Positions 1 through 5,287 of a stretch of 6,850 nucleotides of DNA are shown here, in pieces. This DNA is from Minisyncoccota bacterium. GTDB taxonomy: Bacteria > Patescibacteriota > Minisyncoccia > Phycocordibacterales > Phycocordibacteraceae. Positions within the stretch are counted from its first letter, which is position 1. Each line of letters starts with the position of its first letter. The DNA lies in NCBI GenBank assembly GCA_028687085.1, contig JAQUAU010000044.1:1-6850 (forward strand). The letters run 5' to 3'. Position numbers and translations under genes: made by a program. The notes under the pieces were generated by a model, which had not been told where the DNA came from, did not search any database, and saw only the letters and a program-made list of their open reading frames with translations.

Positions 1-689
1 GTGATGCCGCTCACAATCGGTGCGGTTGCGTCAGCGATACTCGACGTGGTGAAGGTGAGGACGTTTGACACTGCGGTGCCGATCGCGTTGCTCGCCAGGA
101 CCACGTAGAAGTAGGTCGTGTTTGCCGCAAGTCCTGCGAGCGAGAAGACATGGCTCGTGAGTGCTGACGGGCTCCCGAGCACCTTGGTGAAGCTAAACGG
201 ATTCTGCGTCCCATAGAAGAGCGTGCTCACTGCCGGTACGTCGGTAGTAAGGGCGATTGTCGCCGTGCTGGTCCCAACGCTTGCGGTGATGGCGCTCTCT
301 ACCGGCGTGGTGCTGGCTGCAGGCGGGGTGACGACCGGGGGCGTCGTGGTCGCGATGCGGCAGTGGTGCTCGTCTTCGTCATCGTCGTGGCGGAATGCTC
401 GCAGAGATGACGTGGCGTTTGCGGGCAGGACGATGCACTCGTCATCGTCATGATGGCGATTCAGCAAACCATGTATGCTGTTCGTGCTGCTGGCGTTACC
501 GACTCCGCGATTCTGTCCGTCGTTACCCTTGCCGTTGTCGCTGCCGGTGCGCGCCTTCTGCGCTGTCTGCCTAGAGTGATTTCTTTCGCTATCGCCCTTC
601 TCGCCGTGCTCGGCGAATGCGAAGGCCGGCGCGAAGAGGAGTGAGGCGGCGAGCAATGTGCTCGATATAGTTTTAATAAGATTGTTCAT
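1..689 (-). CDS. Exported fibronectin-III-like surface protein, N-terminal part (runs off left edge)
   Basis: Reading the minus strand from the ATG at 689 gives 229 uninterrupted codons to the window edge with no stop, so this is the 5' part of a longer gene. Residues 1-26 are a classic signal peptide: N-I-K near the start, a hydrophobic core TLLAASLLFA, and a probable cleavage after AFAFA. A polar Gly/Asn/Lys linker follows (27-75). Next come two Asp/His-rich patches, HHDDDEC (79-85) and HDDDEDEHHC (101-110), then a Thr/Pro hinge (113-129). Residues about 132-215 look like a fibronectin type III or purple-acid-phosphatase-like beta sandwich, with the typical end NTTYFYVVLASNAIGTAVSN then LTFTT. 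The ending DATAPIVSGI suggests a second beta domain beyond the edge. The protein is probably secreted or surface attached. Its ligand is unknown. No convincing Shine-Dalgarno precedes the ATG. It diverges from the sigma-factor gene and could be a target of it (inference). Confidence 0.85.
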   Translation of the reverse strand, partial: MNNLIKTISSTLLAASLLFAPAFAFAEHGEKGDSERNHSRQTAQKARTGSDNGKGNDGQNRGVGNASSTNSIHGLLNRHHDDDECIVLPANATSSLRAFRHDDDEDEHHCRIATTTPPVVTPPAASTTPVESAITASVGTSTATIALTTDVPAVSTLFYGTQNPFSFTKVLGSPSALTSHVFSLAGLAANTTYFYVVLASNAIGTAVSNVLTFTTSSIADATAPIVSGI

Positions 690-815
690 ATATACTGGGT
701 ATTAACTGCTAATGAATACGTGCTGCCGTTTCAGACTGGTTGAACATATATGAGGGCTCACGCTTTACTAGACGGTAAAAGAGCATAGACTCTTACACGT
801 AAGGTTCTGCCGCGC
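690..815. promoter_or_regulatory. Divergent intergenic control region between FN3 protein and sigma factor
   Basis: This 126-base, AT-richer gap must hold promoters for both divergent genes. On the plus strand TATACT (691-696) is a possible -10, and TTGAAC (740-745) with TTTACT (764-769) is a weak -35/-10 pair with an 18-base spacer. The heptamer CATATAT occurs at 687-693 and 745-751. The blocks GTTCA (684-688) and TGAAC (741-745) are inverted relative to each other. A small hairpin, AAGAG (779-783) with CTCTT (790-794), lies in the sigma gene leader. None of these is strong enough to assign a start site. Confidence 0.35.
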
Positions 816-1367
816 ATGCCGTCTCCAGCTATGTCAGATACATTAAAGAAACAATTCACCAGACTGTATACCGATGAGTCAGATGCGGTCTTTCGCTTTT
901 GCTTCTTACGGACCTCTGACCGGGACGTCGCAATCGATATCATGCAAGACACCTTTATGCGCTTCTGGGAGGTATATGCGAGGCAGGAGGAGGTGATAGA
1001 GAGCAAGCGCGCATTCCTCTTCGCTATCGCACGGAACCGTATCATCGATTGGTATCGCAAGAAGAAATCGCCGTCGCTTGATGCGCTTGTGGAGAAGGCG
1101 GGAGCAGAAGGGGAGACGTTTAAGGATACGACGCAGGTAGAGAATATAGAGATGGCTGCTGAGGCGAAGTCCCTTATAGAGAAGATAGGCGAGCTCGATC
1201 CGCTCTATCAGCAAGTCGTCTATCTACGGTATGTTGAAGACCTGGAGCCGCGAGAAATAGCTGAGATACTCGGAGAGACGGCGAACGTTATCTCGGTTCG
1301 CCTGCACAGAGGGTTGAAGCAGTTACGGGCGGTCGCAGGATATGATGAAGAAAAACATGGAACATAA
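816..1367 (+). CDS. ECF-type RNA polymerase sigma factor (sigma-70 family)
   Basis: A 183-residue protein with the two-domain layout of group 4 (ECF) sigma factors, which direct RNA polymerase to a small regulon. Region 2 lies at about residues 14-82: the core-binding part contains DVAIDIMQDTFMRFWEVY (37-54), followed by the -10 recognition helix FLFAIARNRIIDWYRKKK (67-84). A variable linker (85-118) leads to region 4 at about 121-173, with IGELDPLYQQVVYLRYVEDL (124-143) and the helix-turn-helix EIAEILGETANVISVRLHRG (147-166) that reads the -35 element. The length is normal for ECF factors and no extra sensory C-terminal domain is present. I chose the ATG at 816 because a weak AAGG lies 11 bases upstream; an in-frame ATG at 831 has no such site. 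The stop overlaps the next gene by 26 bases, implying translational coupling with its probable anti-sigma factor. Confidence 0.93.
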   Translation: MPSPAMSDTLKKQFTRLYTDESDAVFRFCFLRTSDRDVAIDIMQDTFMRFWEVYARQEEVIESKRAFLFAIARNRIIDWYRKKKSPSLDALVEKAGAEGETFKDTTQVENIEMAAEAKSLIEKIGELDPLYQQVVYLRYVEDLEPREIAEILGETANVISVRLHRGLKQLRAVAGYDEEKHGT

Positions 1368-2511
1368 CTTCTTGAAAAAAGGAATACGCGCTCTACGGCG
1401 CATACGACTCTCCTCTCTAGAAAAAGAGGCGGTCTTGGCGCGCCTTATGGAGCACGTGGAGAAGCATCCGGCGTCCGTCGTCTCGCCGTGGAAAATCTAT
1501 GTTTCTCATTTCCGCTTTCACTATGCCGTCGCCAGCCTGCTTGTCATGGTTCTTGCCGGAGGCTCGGTAACGTTTGCGGCTGAGGGAGCGCTCCCGGGCG
1601 ACGTGCTCTACCCCGTGAAGCTGAACATCACCGAGCCGCTCCAGGGCGCGCTCATCTCGGGCGATCTGCCCAAGGCCCGCTTCGAAGCGAAGAAGACGTT
1701 GCGCCGTCTCGAAGAGGCTGAGACGCTCGCGGCACAAGGCCGATTGAATCAGGCGGCGGTCGAGACGGTAGAGACCAATTTTGAAAAGAACGCGAGCAGA
1801 TTTAATGTGGCTATCCAGCGTGCGTCGACGACAGCGTCACCCGAGGAGCTGGTGAATGCGGCGGTCGACTTCGAGGCTCAGGTAAACGCGCATGTGCAGA
1901 TCTTGTCTGTGGTGGGAGACGCCGCGACGAGCACGCTCGCCGGCAACATCGCTTCTCTCCGAGGTGTTGTTGATGAGAGTGCTGAAAAAGCGAAGGGGCA
2001 GCGAGCGAGTGCGGCAGACGTGTTTATCAGCTCTTCTCAAGATACTGCAGATGCCGCGCCGCGCGCCGCTCTCACCGAGAGCCGGAATCAAGGTGTGATG
2101 CGGGCTACAGAGATACAGAAGGGAGACGGTCGCGCGCAGAAACGCTTTGACGACAAGGCAGAGGCGATCCGCACTATGATTGCGGCTACTGAGGATCAGT
2201 TGAGAGACACCGCAACCTCGACTTCGGCGGCGAGTTCACCGGTACAAGAGGGCATCTTGGGGCACACTGCAGAATCGCTCCAGACAGCGCAGAACGCTCT
2301 GAAAGAGGCAGAAGAGAAACAAGGCTCCGGCGACTCGGCACAGGCGTTTTCGGCCTTGCTCGATTCGGAGAGCGCAGCCAAGCAGGCCGACACCTCGCTC
2401 CAGCAAGGATTGAAGCTGGGCAGGGAGGAGCGGGCGAGCGACGATACTCCGGACCGGCGTTCGGGCGACGGGAGCGAGGCGCAGCGCTCGCGCGATAAAA
2501 AAGGCGACTGA
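1342..2511 (+). CDS. DUF5667-like single-pass membrane protein, probable anti-sigma factor/sensor
   Basis: A 389-residue protein overlapping the end of the ECF sigma gene. Residues 1-55 are a basic, helical cytoplasmic segment; one membrane helix follows at about 60-80 (YAVASLLVMVLAGGSVTFAA). Directly after it is EGALPGDVLYPVKLNITEPL (81-100), which matches the A-x-PGD-LY-VK signature of DUF5667 proteins, common beside sigma factors in Patescibacteria. The remaining 290 residues should be outside the cytoplasm and are almost entirely helical and charged, rich in Ala, Glu and Lys, with Thr/Ser tracts and a very hydrophilic tail (after 370). There is no cysteine anywhere, so this is not a zinc-binding (ZAS) anti-sigma factor. 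The anti-sigma role is inferred from operon position and topology. The start could be the ATG at 1342, 1345 or 1357; AGGA at 1337-1340 is best spaced for 1345. Confidence 0.8.
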   Translation: MMKKNMEHNFLKKGIRALRRIRLSSLEKEAVLARLMEHVEKHPASVVSPWKIYVSHFRFHYAVASLLVMVLAGGSVTFAAEGALPGDVLYPVKLNITEPLQGALISGDLPKARFEAKKTLRRLEEAETLAAQGRLNQAAVETVETNFEKNASRFNVAIQRASTTASPEELVNAAVDFEAQVNAHVQILSVVGDAATSTLAGNIASLRGVVDESAEKAKGQRASAADVFISSSQDTADAAPRAALTESRNQGVMRATEIQKGDGRAQKRFDDKAEAIRTMIAATEDQLRDTATSTSAASSPVQEGILGHTAESLQTAQNALKEAEEKQGSGDSAQAFSALLDSESAAKQADTSLQQGLKLGREERASDDTPDRRSGDGSEAQRSRDKKGD

Positions 2512-2514
2512 CTC

Positions 2515-2523
2515 TGGTAGAAT
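2515..2523 (+). promoter_or_regulatory. Extended -10 promoter (TGG-TAGAAT) for the 2534 gene
   Basis: TAGAAT at 2518-2523 matches the -10 consensus in five of six positions and is preceded by TGG, the extended -10 motif. There is no -35 match 17 bases upstream. The hexamer ends 10 bases before the ATG at 2534, and no Shine-Dalgarno fits in the gap, so the transcript would carry only a few leader bases. The hexamer overlaps an inverted repeat (2516-2533). Confidence 0.55.
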
Positions 2524-2533
2524 ACGTTCTATC

Positions 2534-3610
2534 ATGACCACCAAGATGCGAGCGGCTGGAGCTGGCGTGGCCGCGCTCGCGCTGGTCTATACCTTCGGCT
2601 ATTCCGGGTTTGTTGCGAGCGAGTATCGTTCACCGGCGGCCGATGCGCCGGAGAAGTTTATCCCACTGCCGGAACTCGACAAGGCTGATTACAATGCGCG
2701 CTTGCTTGCGCTCGCGCACATCGCCTCAACGACAGAAATCTTTTCAACTGCTTCGACCTCAGTACGTGTCACCTCGACATCCTCGCCATCAGTGTGGCCG
2801 GTCAGGACGGTCTATCCGAATGCGGGCGCGCTCCTGCCCTTTAAGCGCATCGTCGCCTACTACGGCAATTTTTATTCAAAAGGGATGGGCATACTCGGCG
2901 AGTATCCGGCAGACCAGATGCTAGCCCAGCTCGCGAGCACGACCGAGATGTGGACCGCGGCAGACCCCTCGACGCCGGTGGTGCCGGCGATCCACTACAT
3001 CGCGACCGTCGCGCAGGCGGGCGCCGGTAAAGAAGGGAAGTATATCCTGCGCATGCCGGACGATCAGATCGACCATGCGCTCGATCTTGCGGGCCGCATC
3101 CACGGCATCGTCTTTCTCGATGTGCAGGTGGCGCTCTCTAACCTCCCATACGAGCTCCCTCAGCTCGAGAAATATTTGAAGATGCCACAGGTGCATCTCG
3201 CTATCGATCCGGAGTTCTCGATGAAGCACAGTGAGCGGCCCGGCACCGTCATCGGCACCTTTGACGCGACTGATATCAATTATGCCGCTGAGTATCTCGC
3301 GGCCATCGTGCGCGAGAATCACCTGCCGCCGAAGGTGCTTATCGTGCATCGCTTCACCCAGGATATGATGACCAACTATCAGAACATTCGCCCCTTGCCG
3401 GAGGTGCAGATCGTAATAGATATGGACGGCTTCGGTTCGAAGGAGAAGAAGCGCAACACCTATGCACGAGTCATCGTGCCGGAGCCGGTGCAGTTCACCG
3501 GCATCAAGCTCTTTTATAAAAATGATAGTCGTCCGCCGGCAAACGGACTCCTCTCGCCCGCTGAAGTGCTTAAGCTCACTCCCTCGCCGGTCTACATCCA
3601 GTATCAGTAA
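2534..3610 (+). CDS. Membrane-anchored TIM-barrel-like protein of unknown function
   Basis: A 358-residue protein. Residues 6-28 form a single hydrophobic N-terminal helix (signal anchor or uncleaved signal peptide), followed by a Ser/Thr-rich linker (64-90). The globular part begins at about 104 with KRIVAYYGNFYSKGMGILGE. It alternates hydrophobic strands with helices in a way that suggests a beta/alpha barrel: GIVFLDVQVALSNL (191-204), VHLAIDPEFSMK (220-231), KVLIVHRFTQDMM (267-279) and VQIVIDMDGFG (291-301). Conserved-looking polar residues at strand ends (D196, D225, E227, H272, D296, D298) resemble an active-site arrangement. I recall similar unannotated lipoprotein-like proteins in Actinobacteria and cannot name the activity; a glycoside-hydrolase-like role is only a guess. 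It has its own promoter and is closed by the terminator at 3647-3671, so it can be expressed separately from the sigma operon. Confidence 0.75.
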   Translation: MTTKMRAAGAGVAALALVYTFGYSGFVASEYRSPAADAPEKFIPLPELDKADYNARLLALAHIASTTEIFSTASTSVRVTSTSSPSVWPVRTVYPNAGALLPFKRIVAYYGNFYSKGMGILGEYPADQMLAQLASTTEMWTAADPSTPVVPAIHYIATVAQAGAGKEGKYILRMPDDQIDHALDLAGRIHGIVFLDVQVALSNLPYELPQLEKYLKMPQVHLAIDPEFSMKHSERPGTVIGTFDATDINYAAEYLAAIVRENHLPPKVLIVHRFTQDMMTNYQNIRPLPEVQIVIDMDGFGSKEKKRNTYARVIVPEPVQFTGIKLFYKNDSRPPANGLLSPAEVLKLTPSPVYIQYQ

Positions 3611-3646
3611 TTTAGGGACTTACGATGTCCATAATTAAAACAAAGA

Positions 3647-3671
3647 CCCCCAGCGCGAGCTGGGGGTTTTT
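3647..3671 (+). terminator. Strong rho-independent terminator
   Basis: A perfect 8-bp stem, CCCCCAGC (3647-3654) and GCTGGGGG (3659-3666), closes a GCGA tetraloop of the stable GNRA class. It is followed at once by TTTTT (3667-3671). It lies 36 bases after the stop of the 2534 gene. Read on the minus strand, the stem is followed by TCTTTG, so it may also stop the convergent EamA gene that ends at 3692. Confidence 0.93.
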
Positions 3672-3691
3672 GAAAGAGCGGAGCGAATCAA

Positions 3692-4135
3692 TCATGTGGC
3701 CGACGTACTACCCTTAGCGACAAGAAGCATCGCGCCGACCGCGAGGACGTAGCCGCTAACTTGCCATGCGTTCGGTAGTCCTTGCGTCAGCACGAATTTT
3801 ATCAGCGACGAAACTATCGGGTACATGACGACAATACTTGAGACGGTGAGGAGCTCTCCGCCGCTGGTATAAGCCCCTATGTAGAAGTAATCGGCCGCCG
3901 CGTAGATGAAACCCAACGCGATTAATATAGCCAGACTCATCCCCGTGGGGAAGTCGAAGGAAGGGTCGGAAGTGCTAGTCATACTGCGCCCAACGACTCC
4001 GACCAGCAGCATCGGCACTAGATAGACACACATGAGTGTCAGGTTGTTGAACTTCGCAAATTTTTGTTCGAACAGGACGTTGACGACGGCGTAGCACAAC
4101 ATCGCCAGCAACGAAAAGACGACTGGTTTGCTCAT
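3692..4135 (-). CDS. Single-domain EamA-like (DMT superfamily) membrane protein
   Basis: A 147-residue, very hydrophobic protein with about five membrane helices, at roughly residues 5-22, 33-50, 66-87, 95-115 and 124-141. The ending, TVSSIVVMYPIVSSLIKFVL then VSGYVLAVGAMLLVAKG, follows the EamA repeat pattern in which a Gly-rich last helix ends each domain. Standard EamA transporters have two such domains and about ten helices; this has one, like half-size DMT proteins that act as dimers. The usual G-E motif before the last helix is replaced by TQG (117-119). The substrate cannot be read from the sequence; small metabolite or drug export is typical of the superfamily. Its gene is isolated and convergent with the 2534 gene. 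Unlike its neighbours it has a full -35/-10 promoter and a Shine-Dalgarno GGGAG (4147-4143) 7 bases before the ATG. Confidence 0.82.
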   Translation of the reverse strand: MSKPVVFSLLAMLCYAVVNVLFEQKFAKFNNLTLMCVYLVPMLLVGVVGRSMTSTSDPSFDFPTGMSLAILIALGFIYAAADYFYIGAYTSGGELLTVSSIVVMYPIVSSLIKFVLTQGLPNAWQVSGYVLAVGAMLLVAKGSTSAT

Positions 4136-4183
4136 CTAGTTTCTCCCATATGGATGTGTGACAACGATATATAACCAGATTTC

Positions 4184-4212
4184 ATAATAGCATATTAGAG
4201 ACGTATAGTCAA
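4184..4212 (-). promoter_or_regulatory. Canonical sigma-70 promoter for the EamA-like gene
   Basis: On the minus strand, TTGACT (4212-4207, five of six to TTGACA) is followed after exactly 17 bases by TATTAT (4189-4184, five of six to TATAAT), itself preceded by TGC (extended -10). The predicted start near 4177 gives a leader of about 40 bases containing GGGAG at 4147-4143. Confidence 0.8.
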
Positions 4213-4230
4213 TCACTCGCCAAAGCGGGT

Positions 4231-4236
4231 TATACT
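4231..4236 (+). promoter_or_regulatory. -10 element (TATACT) directly before the first Nudix gene
   Basis: TATACT matches the -10 consensus in five of six positions and ends 6 bases before the ATG at 4243, so a normal start site would fall at about the A of the ATG. There is no Shine-Dalgarno (the intervening bases are TACGCC) and no -35 match at the proper distance. Confidence 0.55.
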
Positions 4237-4242
4237 TACGCC

Positions 4243-4731
4243 ATGGAATCAGCACAATTACTGCATGAGGTTGTTATCACTGCGATTATTGTAAAAGACG
4301 GGAAGTATCTGATTACGCGGCGGTCGCCGCTGAAGAAACGGTTTGGCGGGATGTGGACCGTACCGGGCGGAAAATTGGAGACGAGCGATTATGTGAACCT
4401 GCCCAAAGACACGAAGGATTATTGGTATAACGTGCTTGAACAAGTCTTGCGCCGGGAGGTAAAAGAAGAGGTCGGACTTGAAATAAAAAATATTGAATAC
4501 GTCACTTCGCTCGCGACCATTCACGCTGACGGCGCGCCGTCTCTCGTCATCTCCTGCATGGCCGACTGGGAAAGCGGGGAGGTCGTGCTCCAAGAAAGCG
4601 AGACCGATAAGTATGCCTGGGTCTCGCTCGAAGAAGCGAAAGGGTACGAGTTACTCGACGGTATCTACGACGAGCTCTGTATGACAGAAGCGCGACGAAA
4701 GGGAGAGAAGTCGGAGTGGAAGCGCGCTTAA
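4243..4731 (+). CDS. Nudix hydrolase with an expanded Nudix loop
   Basis: A 162-residue Nudix-fold protein. Residues 9-27 give the first strands (VVITAIIVKDGKYLITRR), then GGMWTVPGGKLE (35-46) starts the Nudix box and RREVKEEVGLEI (70-81) ends it. The metal-binding and catalytic glutamates E72, E75 and E76 and the final G78 are present. The spacing is abnormal: in MutT the box glycine and the RE pair are 14 residues apart, while here G43 to R71 is 28, an insertion of 14 residues that includes DYVNLPKDTKDYWYNV. The canonical middle glutamate (x7 before RE) is not in place. The enzyme should hydrolyse a nucleoside diphosphate linked to some group X, but the substrate is not predictable. It starts from its own apparently leaderless promoter and converges on the second Nudix gene. 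Confidence 0.88.
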   Translation: MESAQLLHEVVITAIIVKDGKYLITRRSPLKKRFGGMWTVPGGKLETSDYVNLPKDTKDYWYNVLEQVLRREVKEEVGLEIKNIEYVTSLATIHADGAPSLVISCMADWESGEVVLQESETDKYAWVSLEEAKGYELLDGIYDELCMTEARRKGEKSEWKRA

Positions 4732-4749
4732 GAAATTAAGAAACAGAGA

Positions 4750-4769
4750 GGCCGCGCGCGAGCGCGGCC
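4750..4769. terminator. GC-rich hairpin between convergent Nudix genes, possible bidirectional terminator
   Basis: GGCCGCGC (4750-4757) and GCGCGGCC (4762-4769) form a perfect 8-bp all-GC stem around a GCGA loop, the same loop as the terminator at 3647. There is no T-run on the plus side (GGGTCAAATTT). The minus side reads TCTCTGTTTCTT, moderately T-rich. It sits between the two converging stops (4731 and 4773), the expected place for shared termination. Confidence 0.6.
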
Positions 4770-4772
4770 GGG

Positions 4773-5240
4773 TCAAATTTCGAACGGAAAGAACTCGATA
4801 CGGTCGAAGTCCTGCGCGCGGTCTCGGTAGTACACATCGGCACGGAACTTCTCGCCACAGGCAGCTTTCACGAACCAATGGATATCACTGTCGAACATGC
4901 GATCGAACGGTAAATCCTCGATTGGATACCATCCGGGAATCATGTCCGCCGTTTCTTGCGGTTCTCCGAAGAATGTCTCGGTGAGGTATACATACACACA
5001 GAAGTCGACCACTCCTGCCGCGAAGAAGTTGATGACCGCCACGAGCTCGAGTGAGGCGACATCAAGCTCGAAGGCAAGCTCTTCGCGTGTCTCGCGGGCC
5101 AGACACTCGGGAATCGTCTCGCCCAGGTCCAGCTTGCCGCCGGGGCCGGAAAGCTTGCCGGTGCCGATCTCTCCTTTCTTCTTTTCGCCAAGAAGAACCT
5201 TTCCTTCTCGTAACACTATCCCTAAGGTTGCAATTTTCAT
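4773..5240 (-). CDS. MutT/NUDT1-like Nudix hydrolase, probable 8-oxo-dGTP diphosphatase
   Basis: A 155-residue protein from the ATG at 5240, chosen because GGGGGA (5249-5244) lies just upstream as a Shine-Dalgarno and because the Nudix fold starts there (MKIATLGIVLREGKVLLGEK). A longer reading from 5309 adds 23 unrelated-looking residues and overlaps the divergent gene's start. The Nudix box is at 35-57: G35, then E41, then R49-E50, E53-E54, correctly spaced; only the last glycine is Ala56. The overall pattern follows human MTH1/NUDT1: GTGKLSGPGGKLDLGET at the box, ADMIPGWYPIEDLPFDRMF (98-116) matching its DEMRPCWF-QLDQIPFKDMW segment, and a final HWFVKAACGEKF. Of MTH1's two base-recognising aspartates one is kept (D119) and the other is Ser118; MTH1's Asn33 is Ser31. 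It should clean oxidised purine nucleotides from the pool, but altered specificity is possible. Confidence 0.86.
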   Translation of the reverse strand: MKIATLGIVLREGKVLLGEKKKGEIGTGKLSGPGGKLDLGETIPECLARETREELAFELDVASLELVAVINFFAAGVVDFCVYVYLTETFFGEPQETADMIPGWYPIEDLPFDRMFDSDIHWFVKAACGEKFRADVYYRDRAQDFDRIEFFPFEI

Positions 5241-5269
5241 ATATCCCCCATGGTTGTGTTCCGGCCATA

Positions 5270-5278
5270 TGGTATCAT
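5270..5278 (+). promoter_or_regulatory. Extended -10 promoter (TGG-TATCAT) for the DsbA-like gene
   Basis: TATCAT at 5273-5278 is five of six to TATAAT and is preceded by TGG (5270-5272). It ends 9 bases before the ATG at 5288. The gap CTCCCGCAT has no Shine-Dalgarno. No -35 match lies 17 bases upstream. The element sits in the 47-base gap shared with the divergent Nudix gene. Confidence 0.6.
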
Positions 5279-5287
5279 CTCCCGCAT

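Noticed and set aside
360..455. Repeated cgtcatcgt units as a microsatellite or tandem array
   Set aside because: These are simply codons for Asp/Glu/His runs in the minus-strand protein, too short and irregular for a tandem repeat or CRISPR.
223..644. Plus-strand open frames at 223-453 and 450-644
   Set aside because: They lie antisense to the signal-peptide/FN3 reading frame, which is continuous over 229 codons with recognisable domains. The plus translations are low-complexity (Ser and Val runs mirroring Asp/His codons).
690..815. tRNA or small RNA gene in the divergent gap
   Set aside because: No cloverleaf-like arms or T-loop sequence could be found, and the only hairpin has 5-bp arms.
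758..1214. Minus-strand frames at 758-1060 and 906-1214
   Set aside because: These are antisense to the clear ECF sigma factor, with no recognisable domain, promoter or Shine-Dalgarno.
1861..1882. Possible third copy of the TTCGAC/GCTCAGG repeat
   Set aside because: Only TTCGAGGCTCAGG matches, without the paired outer arms, and it is in an ordinary helical coding stretch (VDFEAQ); probably chance.
2470..2495. GC-rich hairpin potential near the end of the DUF5667 gene
   Set aside because: The arms are short and imperfect, lie inside the coding sequence and are not followed by a T-run.
5051..5287. N-terminal extension of the DsbA-like frame back to 5051
   Set aside because: It is antisense to the Nudix coding region, Arg-rich with no domain. 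The ATG at 5288 follows a TGG-TATCAT promoter and starts a normal signal anchor.
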